From: WHSW01 sp963821345
GTDB taxonomy: Bacteria > Actinomycetota > Thermoleophilia > Solirubrobacterales > 70-9
Direction: 5' to 3'
Length of the DNA: 64,000 nt
Assembly: GCA_963821345.1 (NCBI GenBank)
Contig: CAWGDM010000001.1
Coordinates: forward strand, 992,001 to 1,056,000
Numbering within the stretch: position 1 is the first letter of the stretch; every line of letters begins with the position of its first letter. A model generated the notes under the pieces. That model did no database searches and was not told the DNA's origin. It saw only the letters and a list, made by a program, of their open reading frames with translations. Made by a program: the position numbers and the translations under genes. Shown here piece by piece: positions 24,458 through 32,678 of the stretch.

Positions 24458-25078
24458 ATGGCCCGCGTACCTGAAACACGAGAGCGGATCCTCGCCGCCG
24501 CGATGGCGCTGTTCGCCGAGCGCGGCTACGAGGGCACGTCGGTCGGCGAGATCGAGGCAGCGGCCGGCCTGGCGCCCCGGTCCGGCGCCCTGTACAAGCA
24601 CTTCGCCAGCAAACGCGAGCTGCTCGAGGCGGCGCTCTCGGAGCGGATCTCGGCGATCGACGAGTTCAACGAGCGCCTCACCCTCGAGCCGCTCGGCGAC
24701 CTGCGCGCGGAGCTCACCCTGGTCGCCGCCTGGGGGCTTGCGGAGCTGCGCCGCGAGCGCGAGCTGATGCGGATCGTGATGCGCGACGGCGGCGTGGTGC
24801 CCGAGCTGGCAGAGCGCTTCCACGCGACCGTGGTCCGGCGCGGTCTGGAGCTGACCACGACGACCCTGGAGCGCTACGCGACCGAGCGGGGCGCGACGAT
24901 CGACGACCCGCAGGCGCTCGGCGAGGTGGTCTGCGCCTCGCTGGTCGGCTTCGTCCTGCAGCAGGTGATGTTCGGCGACGCGTTCGCCGGCGTCGACGAC
25001 CAGCGCTTCGCCGCCGCATGGGTCGACTCGTGCGTGGCGATCATCGAAACCCTCGAGAGGAGTGAAGTCCATGCCTGA
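24458..25078 (+). CDS. TetR family transcriptional regulator
   Basis: This 206-residue protein has the N-terminal TetR helix-turn-helix (TRERILAAAMALFAERGYEG, then APRSGALYKHFASKRELLEA, residues 5-60) and an all-helical ligand-binding C-terminal domain. It is first in a three-gene unit with the membrane-AhpD fusion and the DCC thiol protein, joined by stop/start overlaps, and a perfect inverted repeat sits directly at its start codon. It therefore probably regulates itself and the two redox genes. The ligand is unknown. Confidence 0.9.
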   Translation: MARVPETRERILAAAMALFAERGYEGTSVGEIEAAAGLAPRSGALYKHFASKRELLEAALSERISAIDEFNERLTLEPLGDLRAELTLVAAWGLAELRRERELMRIVMRDGGVVPELAERFHATVVRRGLELTTTTLERYATERGATIDDPQALGEVVCASLVGFVLQQVMFGDAFAGVDDQRFAAAWVDSCVAIIETLERSEVHA

Positions 25079-26132
25079 TCCTTGCTCGACCCCGACCCGC
25101 AACGCCTTCGCAATCCGCGTCGCGCTCGGTTCCCTCGGCCTGATTCAGCTCGTCGACGGCCTCTACGCGCTGCTCGCCCCGGTGTCGTTCTACGAGGACT
25201 TCCCGCTCGGGCGCGGCTGGGTGGCGGCGATCCCGGCCTACAACGAGCACCTGGTACGCGACGTCGGCGGCCTCTTCCTGGCCACCGCGGCGCTCCTGCT
25301 GGCGGCGGCGTGGTTCCTTCAGCGACGGCTGGTGATCGTCGCCGCGGCCTCCTTCCTGCTGTTCTCGATCCCGCACGCGATCTACCACTTCCTCAACCTG
25401 GGCCCGTATTCGACCGGCGATGCGATCGCCAACGTCCTCGGCCTGGCGGCGACCGTGGTCCTGCCGATCTGGGTGCTGGTCGAGCTGCGCCGCCAGGCGA
25501 GCCGGCCGCAGGACGGTCACGGCTCCGGGCCCGGCAACGGCGTCGCCCGGATCGCCGGCGTCCCCGAGGACACGCGCAGCCCCCTGATCCGCCTCAGCTA
25601 CCGCGAATCGCGCCGCCGCTACGGCGAGGTCGCCGACCCGCTGCGGATCTACGCGCACAACCCGAAGGTGCTGCTCGGGTACGCGGCGCTCGAGGCGGCG
25701 ACCGAGCGCTCCACCCACGTCGGCGAGCGGCTCAAGCATCTGGCCCAGGTGCGGGCGGCGATGGTCTGCGGCTGCGAGTGGTGCCTGGACTTCGCCTCGT
25801 CGATCAGCGAGGCGGCCGGGGTCGGCGAGGACGAATTGCGCGAGCTGCCGACCTACCGGGCCAGCGAGCGCTTCACCGAGCTCGAGAAGCTGGTGCTCGA
25901 CTACGCGACCGGGATGTCGCGCAGCCCGGTCGAGGTTCCCGACGAGCTGTTCGAGCGCCTGCGGGCCGAGCTCGACGAGCCGAGCCTGGTCGAGCTCACC
26001 AACGTGATCGCGCTCGAGAACTACCGCGCCAGGTTCAACTGGGCGTTCGGAATCGAGGGCCAGGGATTCGCCGAGGGCTCCTTCTGCGTGCCACCGGAGG
26101 CGCGGGTCGAGGCGGCGCCGGCGCCGGGGTGA
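25071..26132 (+). CDS. Fusion of a four-helix membrane domain with a carboxymuconolactone decarboxylase/AhpD-like domain
   Basis: This 353-residue protein has two parts. Residues about 15-140 form four membrane helices (IRVALGSLGLIQLVDGLYAL, then HLVRDVGGLFLATAALLLAA). Residues about 155-340 form an AhpD-like all-helical domain with the redox motif CGCEWC (Cys233, Cys235, Cys238) followed by LDFASSISEA, and the later ENYRARFNWAFGIEGQGF. AhpD domains use a CxxC pair in peroxide or thiol chemistry. The start was taken as ATG 25071, because GAGAGGAG lies 8 nt upstream and the start overlaps the TetR stop; a GTG at 25062 is possible. Confidence 0.8.
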   Translation: MPDPCSTPTRNAFAIRVALGSLGLIQLVDGLYALLAPVSFYEDFPLGRGWVAAIPAYNEHLVRDVGGLFLATAALLLAAAWFLQRRLVIVAAASFLLFSIPHAIYHFLNLGPYSTGDAIANVLGLAATVVLPIWVLVELRRQASRPQDGHGSGPGNGVARIAGVPEDTRSPLIRLSYRESRRRYGEVADPLRIYAHNPKVLLGYAALEAATERSTHVGERLKHLAQVRAAMVCGCEWCLDFASSISEAAGVGEDELRELPTYRASERFTELEKLVLDYATGMSRSPVEVPDELFERLRAELDEPSLVELTNVIALENYRARFNWAFGIEGQGFAEGSFCVPPEARVEAAPAPG

Positions 26133-26539
26133 GCGGCGCCCCGCCACGAGCTCGGGTCCTCTACGACTCCGACTGCGGCTTCTGTCGTTGGGCACTGGGC
26201 TGGGTGCTGCGCTGGGACCGCCGCGGGGCACTGGAACCGGTCGCGCTTCAGGACCCGGACGCCGACGCGTTGCTGGCCGGGGTGGCTCCCGAACGGCGGA
26301 CGTCGTCCTGGCACCTGGTCGACGCCGACGGGCGGCGTGCCTCGGGCGGGGCGGCGGCCGCACCGCTGCTGCGGTTACTGCCGGGCGGCCGGCCGCTGGC
26401 CTGGGTGTTCGACCGCGCGCCGCGGCTCGTCGACCGCGCGTACGCGCGGATCGCGGGCTCGCGCGACCGGCTTGGACCGCGCCTGTCGCGAGCGGCGATC
26501 GCGCGCGCCGATCGCCTGATCGCCGAGCGCCGCGGCTGA
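26129..26539 (+). CDS. DCC-family thiol-disulfide oxidoreductase (DUF393)
   Basis: This 136-residue protein starts at GTG 26129, overlapping the stop of the AhpD fusion (GTGA). The N-terminal VLYDSDCGFCRWAL is the signature YDxxCxxC of the DCC family. The rest (HLVDADGRRASGGAAAAPLL, residues about 62-82) fits the family pattern. These proteins are predicted thioredoxin-like reductases. As the third gene of the TetR unit it suggests a thiol-redox function shared with the AhpD fusion. Confidence 0.8.
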   Translation: MSGAPPRARVLYDSDCGFCRWALGWVLRWDRRGALEPVALQDPDADALLAGVAPERRTSSWHLVDADGRRASGGAAAAPLLRLLPGGRPLAWVFDRAPRLVDRAYARIAGSRDRLGPRLSRAAIARADRLIAERRG

Positions 26540-26565
26540 CGGCGCTCGCCGGGTAGGCGCGGCTC

Positions 26566-26571
26566 TAAAGT
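26566..26571 (+). promoter_or_regulatory. -10 element (TAAAGT) for the secreted protease
   Basis: TAAAGT ends 1 nt before a GTG at 26573 and 7 nt before a second in-frame GTG at 26579. Judged by the spacing at other genes, the second GTG is the likelier leaderless start. Confidence 0.4.
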
Positions 26572-26572
26572 C

Positions 26573-27817
26573 GTGCGAGTGAACGGCGGGGCGAGAACGA
26601 TCGTGGCCGCTTGCGCGCTGGTTGGGATGACGGCTTGCGGGCCGCCCGCCGCCGGGGCGCAGACGGTCGCCAAGGCGGTCGCGGAGCACGGCCACCCGCG
26701 CGCCTACTGGACGCCACGCCGGATGCGCCGTGCCGAGCCGGCCGACCTGGCGCTGACCGACGCCGACCGCGTCGTCCGCCGACCGGCCGCCAAGCAACCC
26801 CGGGCTACCGATACCGGCGGCGCCAGCGCCACCTTCCCCGGGCGCCTGCACGGCAAGGTCTTCCTGACCATCGCCGGCGGAACCGACCCGGGCGACTTCG
26901 TCTGTTCCGCCACCGCGGTGCACTCCAACTCGCACACGGTGGTCCTGACCGCCGGCCACTGTGTCAACGACGCCCAGTTCGGCGGCGGCTTCGCGACCAA
27001 CTGGATCTTCGTCCCCGGCTACCGCAACGGCGCCGAGCCCTACGGCGAGTGGCCGGCGACCGAGCTGCTGACCACCGTGCCGTGGGCCGGATCGACGGAC
27101 ATCCGCCAGGACCTCGGCGTCGCCCAGATAGCCCGCGACGCCGAGGGTCGCGGGATCGAGGACGTGATCGGCGCCCGGCCGATCGAGTTCAACCGCTCGC
27201 GCGCCCAGCAGTTCACCGCCTTCGGCTATCCGGCCGAGCCGACGCTGTTCAACCCGACCTTCGACGGCGAGCGGCTGTTCAGCTGTAGCTCCGGGGTGAC
27301 CGGCGCCGACAGCCCCCCGGGCGACGGCCCCGAGACGATGCAGATCGACTGCGACCTCTCCGGCGGCGCCAGCGGTGGCGGCTGGGTGAACGGCGCCGGC
27401 GCCGTCAACGGGCTGGTCTCATACGCCTACACCGGTGACTTCATCCACCTGTACGGGCCCTACTTCGGCACCGAGGCACAGGCGTTCTACCAGCACGCCT
27501 CGGGACCGCCCCTGGGCTGTCACGGTGCCGCCGTCACCAACCTCGGGACCGCGGCCGCCGACGACTTCACCGGCACCGAGGGCGCCGACTCGTTCCGGCT
27601 CGCCGGGGCGGACGACCGGGCCAGCGGCGGGGCCGGCGACGACCATGCCTGCGGTGGGTCGGACGCCGACCGGCTCAAGGGCGGCGACGGCAGCGATCTG
27701 CTCGCCGGCGGCGACGGCCCCGACGTCCTGATCGGCGGCCCGGGCAACGACCTATGCATCGGCGGCCCCGGTCGCGACCGCGGCCCGGGCTGCGAGCGCA
27801 AGCAGCGGATTCCGTAG
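26573..27817 (+). CDS. Secreted trypsin-like serine protease with RTX-type Ca-binding tail
   Basis: This 414-residue protein has an export signal (residues 1-30; MTACG may be a lipobox with Met at -3). After a pro-like region, residues about 90-315 are a chymotrypsin-fold protease with the triad His129 (TAGHCV), Asp180 (RQDLGVAQI) and Ser267 (SGGASGGGW). The C-terminal 80 residues hold glycine/aspartate repeats such as GGDGSDLLAGGDGPDVL and GGPGNDLC, like the calcium-binding RTX nonapeptides. The product is probably an extracellular protease stabilised by calcium. The true start may be GTG 26579. Confidence 0.85.
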   Translation: MRVNGGARTIVAACALVGMTACGPPAAGAQTVAKAVAEHGHPRAYWTPRRMRRAEPADLALTDADRVVRRPAAKQPRATDTGGASATFPGRLHGKVFLTIAGGTDPGDFVCSATAVHSNSHTVVLTAGHCVNDAQFGGGFATNWIFVPGYRNGAEPYGEWPATELLTTVPWAGSTDIRQDLGVAQIARDAEGRGIEDVIGARPIEFNRSRAQQFTAFGYPAEPTLFNPTFDGERLFSCSSGVTGADSPPGDGPETMQIDCDLSGGASGGGWVNGAGAVNGLVSYAYTGDFIHLYGPYFGTEAQAFYQHASGPPLGCHGAAVTNLGTAAADDFTGTEGADSFRLAGADDRASGGAGDDHACGGSDADRLKGGDGSDLLAGGDGPDVLIGGPGNDLCIGGPGRDRGPGCERKQRIP

Positions 27818-27833
27818 ACGAACGCCGAAGCGC

Positions 27834-27854
27834 CCGCGACCGGATCGGCCGCGG
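27834..27854. terminator. Hairpin between convergent genes
   Basis: CCGCG-A-CCG and CGG-C-CGCGG arms enclose GAT in the 64-bp space between the protease and the PepSY gene. It is placed to end transcription from both sides; no T-run is present. Confidence 0.4.
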
Positions 27855-27881
27855 ACGCGTCGGGGTGGGGCGACCTCGCCG

Positions 27882-28244
27882 TTAGTCGTCGACCGGCGCG
27901 GCAAGGACGTCGCCGCTGGAGGCGTCGACCTTGACATCGTTTGAGCCGACGTCGACGTTGAACACCAGGTGGCCCTGGTAGTCCTCGAGGTCGACCTCGT
28001 TCAGGGGGCCCGAAGCCGCCGTCTGGGCGGCCCGGATGGCCTGGGCCTCGGTGATCTTGGCCTGCGGCAGCAGGTCCGCACCGTCGTCGAGGCGCGATCC
28101 GCTGCTGTCTGGGGCGTGGATCGCCTCGTGTTCGGGCGCCGCCGCGGACGCCGAGTTTGCGCTGTTGCTCGCGCTCGCGATCCCGGCCGCGCCGAGCGCG
28201 GTGGCCGCCAGGACCGCCGCCGCCGTGTAGATCCGCTTGCTCAT
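27882..28244 (-). CDS. Secreted PepSY-domain protein
   Basis: This 120-residue protein starts at ATG 28244, preceded by a strong ribosome-binding site (GAGAAGGAGA). Residues 1-28 are a signal peptide (KRIYTAAAVLAATALGAAGIASA). After a Ser/Ala-rich linker comes a PepSY-type segment (KITEAQAIRAAQTAASGPLN, then GHLVFNVDVG and VDASSGDVL). PepSY domains are thought to bind or inhibit proteases, which is notable because a secreted protease lies convergent next door. Confidence 0.8.
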   Translation of the reverse strand: MSKRIYTAAAVLAATALGAAGIASASNSANSASAAAPEHEAIHAPDSSGSRLDDGADLLPQAKITEAQAIRAAQTAASGPLNEVDLEDYQGHLVFNVDVGSNDVKVDASSGDVLAAPVDD

Positions 28245-28351
28245 GCTGTTCTCCTTCTCGTGGGTTGCGCTTACGGAGCCCACGGTGGCGAGCGGCGATG
28301 AATTGCCCGTGACACGGATTTAAGTTCTCCCTAATTGCCGGTCAGCGCGCT

Positions 28352-29998
28352 CTAACCGAGCGTGCTGACGCCCGGGGGCGCGTCCGACTGCGCCGCGGCG
28401 ACGCGCTTGCGATGGGTGCGGATCTCGCTCAGCATCCGCTCGAGGCGCGGCTCGGTGCTGGAGTCGACGTGGACCATCGCCGCGCCGACCGCCGGGTGGA
28501 CGCTGGAGATCCGCTCGTGCATCGCCTGGGCGACAGCGCGGTAGGTGGGGTGGCCCTCACGCCCGGATCGCAACTCGCAGAGGTGCATCGCCTCGCGCGC
28601 GTTGAGATCGAGCACGTAGCGGATCCGGTACCCCAGGCAGAGGGCGTACGGGGCCGCGTCGGCCAGGCCGGCGGCCTCGAGCCGGTCGAACTCGGCGTGC
28701 GAGACCTCCAGGGCGCGCTCGTACTCGTCGCCGGCCCCGGCCTCGCGGACCTCGTCGGGGACGCCGGCGCCGAGGTCGGGGCCAAGGCGCTGCCACTGGC
28801 AGGTCAGCATCCGGTGGCGCTGGAGGTCGCGAAAGCCGCCGTAGTCGGAGACGATCTCGAACCGGTAGCGAACCGCCTCCCAGCCGCGTCCGGGGCGGTG
28901 GCGGCGGTTGCGCCGCTCGCCGGCCAGATCGCCGATCAACTCGGCGCGCTCGATCGGGTCGAGGGTTCCGATCCTGGTCCGGACCTCGGCCTCCGAGACG
29001 CCGGCCGACTCGAACAGGGTCGCGGCCAGCAGATCGTCCTCCGACCCGTCGACGTGGACCAGCTCGACCGAGGGTGCGGGGTCGCCGCCGCGGCGGTCGA
29101 GTCCGAGCCGGGCGACCGCGCGCTCGGTCGCCTCGCGGCGCTCGCGCAGGTGCTCGACCCAGTCCCCGCCGCGGTCGGGGCGGTCGACCCGGGCGACGAA
29201 GCTCGGGATCACCTTCCCGAGCTCGGTGAGCAGCATGACCCCGTACTCGCGCGCCTCCGGCAGCGGCGAGGCGGCGAGTCGCAGCAGCAGCTGCTCGTAG
29301 GCCTGCCCCGAGGCGTAGATGCCGACGTGGCTGAGGGTCGAGGCCGGCAGCAGGCCGCGCAAGAGGTCGAGTGACTTCGCCCGGATTGAGCTGCGCCAGG
29401 CACCCTCGGGCTGGTCGTCGCCGCGCGGCCAGCGGTCCGCCGCCCACTCCTGGACGGTCTCCAACCCGCGCGAGTAGATCCCGAACAGCTCGTCCATCGC
29501 TCGGCGGTACTCGGGGCCGAGCTCGTCGTCGGAGTAGTAGCGGTACCCGCCCCCGTTGGTGCCCTCGATCGGCTTGTCGTAGGGGATGTAGCGGGTGGAC
29601 TGCTCCAGGTAGGCGGCCAGGCGGCCGCGCTGGAGGATCTTCGTGAGCACGTTGGAGACCCACTCGCAGGCGACGTGGGCGCCGCCGACCTGGGCGATCG
29701 AGTCGTCGCCGTAGCCGATGAAGACCCGCTCATAGAGGCCGGCGGCGCGCTCGCCCTCGACCCCGTCGAAGGGCCGCGCCCCGGCCGGGACGTCGTCGGC
29801 GAACTCCTCGCAGAACAGCCTCCGCAGGGTGCCGGGGTAGCGCGAGTAGCGCGCGAACAGGGCCCCCTTGACGGTCTCGGGGAGGTTGACGAGGCAGAAG
29901 ACGGGGCCGTCGAGGTTGGTGAAGTGGGGCTCGAGCAGGGCCTGCTCGGCGGGGGTGAACGACTCGACCGGATAGCGCACGCGCGCGATCGTAGCCAT
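28352..29998 (-). CDS. Double ThyX-like protein (FAD-dependent thymidylate synthase family)
   Basis: This 548-residue protein has two ThyX-like halves. The ThyX signature RHRxxSxNxxSxRY is split between them: the first half has RGRLAAYLEQSTRY (residues about 123-136), keeping R-x-R and SxRY but not the His; the second half has RHRMLTCQWQRLG (about 397), keeping RHR but not the Ser/Asn. Single ThyX enzymes are 210-260 residues and work as tetramers that make dTMP from dUMP with FADH2 and methylene-tetrahydrofolate. Whether this fused form does so is uncertain. The C-terminal third contains LDLNAREAMHLCELRSG and HPTYRAVAQAMH, also ThyX-like. Confidence 0.75.
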   Translation of the reverse strand: MATIARVRYPVESFTPAEQALLEPHFTNLDGPVFCLVNLPETVKGALFARYSRYPGTLRRLFCEEFADDVPAGARPFDGVEGERAAGLYERVFIGYGDDSIAQVGGAHVACEWVSNVLTKILQRGRLAAYLEQSTRYIPYDKPIEGTNGGGYRYYSDDELGPEYRRAMDELFGIYSRGLETVQEWAADRWPRGDDQPEGAWRSSIRAKSLDLLRGLLPASTLSHVGIYASGQAYEQLLLRLAASPLPEAREYGVMLLTELGKVIPSFVARVDRPDRGGDWVEHLRERREATERAVARLGLDRRGGDPAPSVELVHVDGSEDDLLAATLFESAGVSEAEVRTRIGTLDPIERAELIGDLAGERRNRRHRPGRGWEAVRYRFEIVSDYGGFRDLQRHRMLTCQWQRLGPDLGAGVPDEVREAGAGDEYERALEVSHAEFDRLEAAGLADAAPYALCLGYRIRYVLDLNAREAMHLCELRSGREGHPTYRAVAQAMHERISSVHPAVGAAMVHVDSSTEPRLERMLSEIRTHRKRVAAAQSDAPPGVSTLG

Positions 29999-30052
29999 CC
30001 GGGCGGCGGGGTCGGGACTGGCCGGATGTTCGGGGCTCCCGGAGCTCGCGAG

Positions 30053-30058
30053 TATCTT
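30053..30058 (+). promoter_or_regulatory. -10 element (TATCTT), leaderless type
   Basis: TATCTT ends 8 nt before GTG 30067. Confidence 0.4.
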
Positions 30059-30066
30059 GGCCTGCG

Positions 30067-30801
30067 GTGGGCTTTGACCCCCGAACCGGCCCGCCCCAGA
30101 GGGTAACGGTGGACGAGCTCAGTGCGCGGCGGTTGCTTGACCCGGTCGGCCGGGGCCCGCGGATGCGCCGGCGCTACGCCCGGGTCGGCGGGGCGATGTG
30201 CATCGCCGGAGCGGTGCTCTCGGTGCCGTGCGGGCTGTTGCTCGAGCCGGGCGAATGGCCCGCGGTCGTCCTCCTGGCAGGGCTCGCGGCCGCGCTCGGC
30301 GCGGCCTGCTTCGCGATCCGGTGGGAGCGGGTCCCGGTCGTGGCCCTCGAGGCGGCGCCCGCGCTGGTCACCGCGATCATCGCGATCGAGGCGAGCGCGA
30401 TCGATCCCGGCTACGGCTTCTACCTCGTCCTGGTCGCCGGGTTCGCGGCCTACTCGTTCACCGACGCGCGCGTCGTCGCCGCCCACGTCGGGCTGATCTT
30501 CATCGCGCTGGCCGCCGCGGTCGCCTTCGGCGCCGGCGGGACGCGTGAGGCCCTCGCCGCGGCGCTCACCTACGGCTCCGGCGTCGTCCTGATGGCCGGG
30601 CTCGCCGTCTACCTGCGGCGGCGGATCGACGCCCGCGAGGCGGCATATCGCCAGTTCGCCGCCGACGCGCTCGAGCTTGCCGGGCAGATCCGCTCGCGGG
30701 TCGGCAGCGATCAGCCGCCGGCGGGCGGCGGCGCGGCCATGATCTCGACCCGGTGGGCACCGGGGCCGATGGCGAACGCCCGCCGCGCGCCCCACAGCTG
30801 A
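30067..30801 (+). CDS. Membrane protein with about six helices, antisense overlap at its 3' end
   Basis: This 244-residue protein has six or so membrane helices between residues 40 and 190, then an arginine-rich juxtamembrane part (YLRRRIDAREAAYRQFA). The layout looks like the sensor half of a membrane-bound diguanylate cyclase or kinase with the catalytic half missing. The last 30 residues lie antisense to the 3' end of the gene at 30711 (91-bp overlap) and have no recognisable character, so the original stop may have been lost. The start GTG 30067 is supported by the promoter at 30053. Confidence 0.6.
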   Translation: MGFDPRTGPPQRVTVDELSARRLLDPVGRGPRMRRRYARVGGAMCIAGAVLSVPCGLLLEPGEWPAVVLLAGLAAALGAACFAIRWERVPVVALEAAPALVTAIIAIEASAIDPGYGFYLVLVAGFAAYSFTDARVVAAHVGLIFIALAAAVAFGAGGTREALAAALTYGSGVVLMAGLAVYLRRRIDAREAAYRQFAADALELAGQIRSRVGSDQPPAGGGAAMISTRWAPGPMANARRAPHS

Positions 30802-31070
30802 CGGGTCTCCTCGACCTCGTACCCGGCCTCGCCGATCGCGGCGATCGCGGCCGCGAAGTCGGCGACCACGACCGCCGCGTGGCCGAGCACCGGCGCGGTC
30901 GCCCCCTCGGTGTGGATCAGGTGGATCTGGGTGCCCTGGCGCTCGAGCCAGCTGACGAACCCGCCGAGCGCCTCGGGCGAGTCGACCGGCTCGAACCCGA
31001 GCAGCCGCCAGAACTCGATCGCGGCCTCGACCTCGTCGGGCGGGATCTCGAGCGAGACATGCTGGAGCAC
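30711..31070 (-). CDS. Glyoxalase/VOC superfamily protein
   Basis: This 119-residue protein fits a single VOC unit of two beta-alpha-beta-beta-beta modules: MLQHVSLEIPPDEVEAAIEF at the start, HLIHTEG in the middle, and GPGAHRVEIM at the end. His residues at HVSLE and a Glu in VEIM may hold a divalent metal. The reaction is unknown. It starts at GTG 31070, one base into the stop of the SnoaL-like gene, and lies downstream of the catabolic operon. Confidence 0.75.
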   Translation of the reverse strand: MLQHVSLEIPPDEVEAAIEFWRLLGFEPVDSPEALGGFVSWLERQGTQIHLIHTEGATAPVLGHAAVVVADFAAAIAAIGEAGYEVEETRQLWGARRAFAIGPGAHRVEIMAAPPPAGG

Positions 31071-31474
31071 TAGCTGGCCAGGCCGGCCGCCCGGCGGGCG
31101 TCGTCCCAGTCGTCGAAGGCGTCGATCCGGGTCACCTCGTCGCCGCGAAACGTCGCCAGGTGCGCATAGGGCTTGCTGACCTCGTTGCCGGACTCGCGGT
31201 CGGTGCCGTTGAAGGTCAGCAGCGCGAGCACCCGGTCGTCGCCGGCGGCGTCGAGCGATTCGACCTCGAGCTCGAACAGCGCCCAGGGCTCCTCGATGAA
31301 CGTGGTCCAGAACTCGACCATCCCCTCGCGGCCGCTGTACATCGAGTCGATTCCCGGGAACAGCTGCGCGGTGTGGAATTCGAGGTCAGGCGCCGCCTGC
31401 TCGAGGATCCAGACCAGGTCGCGCCGGTTCCAGGCGTCGAGGGCATCGCGGTAATGGGCGACGTGATCGCTCAC
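31070..31474 (-). CDS. SnoaL-like (NTF2-fold) protein
   Basis: This 134-residue protein has the cone-shaped NTF2/SnoaL pattern: helix AHYRDALDAWNRRDLVWILE, strand LEFHTAQ, MYSGREGMVEFWTTF, and FRGDEVTRIDAFDDWDDARRAAG at the C-terminus. Such proteins include cyclases and isomerases, but many have no known substrate. It follows the KBL-type gene after 13 nt on the same strand, and so may be expressed with the large operon. Confidence 0.75.
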   Translation of the reverse strand: MSDHVAHYRDALDAWNRRDLVWILEQAAPDLEFHTAQLFPGIDSMYSGREGMVEFWTTFIEEPWALFELEVESLDAAGDDRVLALLTFNGTDRESGNEVSKPYAHLATFRGDEVTRIDAFDDWDDARRAAGLAS

Positions 31475-31487
31475 CCCGCTATCACTA

Positions 31488-32678
31488 TCACGACGGCGGC
31501 GCCAGGTCCGTGACGAGCTCGCCGATCAGCTCTGCCGCGATCGCGATCTGCGCGGGCTCCAGCGCCGCGGAGACCTGGACCCTCACCCGCGCGGTTCCCT
31601 CCGGGACCACCGGGTAGCCGAACCCGGTCACGTATACCCCGTCCTCGAGCAGCCGGCGGCTGATCTCGATCGCCACCGGCGTTCGGCCGACGATGATCGG
31701 CAGGATCGCGCTCTCGCCCGCCAGCGGCGTCGCGCCGGTCGCCGCCAGCCGCTCGCGCATCGCCGCCGTATTCGCCCGCAGGCGGGCGACCAGGGCCGGG
31801 TCGTCGCGCAGCTCGCCGAGCGCCTGGCGGGCGCTCGCGGCCACCGTCGGCGGGATCCCGTTCGAGTACAGCTGCGGGCGCGAGCGCTGTTCGAGCACCG
31901 CGCAGAGGGCCTCGCCGCCGGCGACGAACCCGCCCGCGGCGCCGCCGAGCGCCTTGCCCAGCGTCCCGGAGACGATGATCGGTCCCCCAAGCAGGCCGAA
32001 GTGCTCGAGCACCCCGCGCCCGGTCTCGCCGACCACGCCGATGCCGTGTGAGTCGTCGACGATCAGGGTCGCGCCGTGCTCGGCGGCGATCGCGGCGAGC
32101 TCGGGCAGCGGCGCCAGGTCGCCCTCCATGCTGAACACCCCGTCGGTGACGATCAGGCGCCGGTCCAGGTCCGGCGCCTCGGCCAGCGCACGGCGCAGGT
32201 CGTCGGGGTCCGAGTGCTCGTAAACGGCCTTGTGCCCGGGGCGGGCGAGGCGCATGCCGTCGATAATCGAGGCGTGGTTGAGGCGGTCGGAGAAGACCGC
32301 GGTGCGCTCGTCGCAGAGCGCGTCGAGCAGCGCCGCGTTCGCATTCCAGCAGGAGACGTAGGTGAGCGCGGCATCGGTGTGCAGAAACGAGGCCAGATCG
32401 GTTTCGAGCGCGACCTGGGGCTCGAACTTGCCGCAGATGAAGCGCACGGACGCGGTCCCGGCGCCGTACTCCGAAAGCGCTCGGGACCCGGCCTCGACCA
32501 CCGCCGGGTGGTTGGCGAGCCCGAGGTAGTCGTTGGAGCACAGGCAGATCACCTGGCCGCGGCCCTCGACCTCGACCAGCGGCCCCTGGGGCGAGGTCAG
32601 GACCGGGATCCGCTTCATCGTTCCCGCCGCCTCCATGCTCTCGAGCTCGGCGCGCAGCTCGGTCTCGAGCGCGGTCAC
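31488..32678 (-). CDS. kbl: KBL-type PLP enzyme (glycine C-acetyltransferase / 2-amino-3-ketobutyrate CoA ligase)
   Basis: This 396-residue alpha-oxoamine synthase starts at GTG 32678, overlapping the aminotransferase stop. Residues typical for the family: LCSNDYLGLANHP, FSDRLNHASIIDG, the PLP-contact VDDSHGIG, and the Schiff-base lysine in SGTLGKALGGAAGG (about Lys240). The GTLGKALGG form fits KBL better than BioF. KBL splits 2-amino-3-ketobutyrate with CoA to glycine and acetyl-CoA. No threonine dehydrogenase lies next to it, so the substrate may come from another enzyme of the operon. Confidence 0.85.
   Translation of the reverse strand: MTALETELRAELESMEAAGTMKRIPVLTSPQGPLVEVEGRGQVICLCSNDYLGLANHPAVVEAGSRALSEYGAGTASVRFICGKFEPQVALETDLASFLHTDAALTYVSCWNANAALLDALCDERTAVFSDRLNHASIIDGMRLARPGHKAVYEHSDPDDLRRALAEAPDLDRRLIVTDGVFSMEGDLAPLPELAAIAAEHGATLIVDDSHGIGVVGETGRGVLEHFGLLGGPIIVSGTLGKALGGAAGGFVAGGEALCAVLEQRSRPQLYSNGIPPTVAASARQALGELRDDPALVARLRANTAAMRERLAATGATPLAGESAILPIIVGRTPVAIEISRRLLEDGVYVTGFGYPVVPEGTARVRVQVSAALEPAQIAIAAELIGELVTDLAPPS

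Noticed and set aside
31488..32678. BioF (biotin synthesis) for the KBL-type gene
   Set aside because: The GTLGKALGG lysine motif and the lack of other bio genes favour KBL, although BioF activity cannot be excluded.
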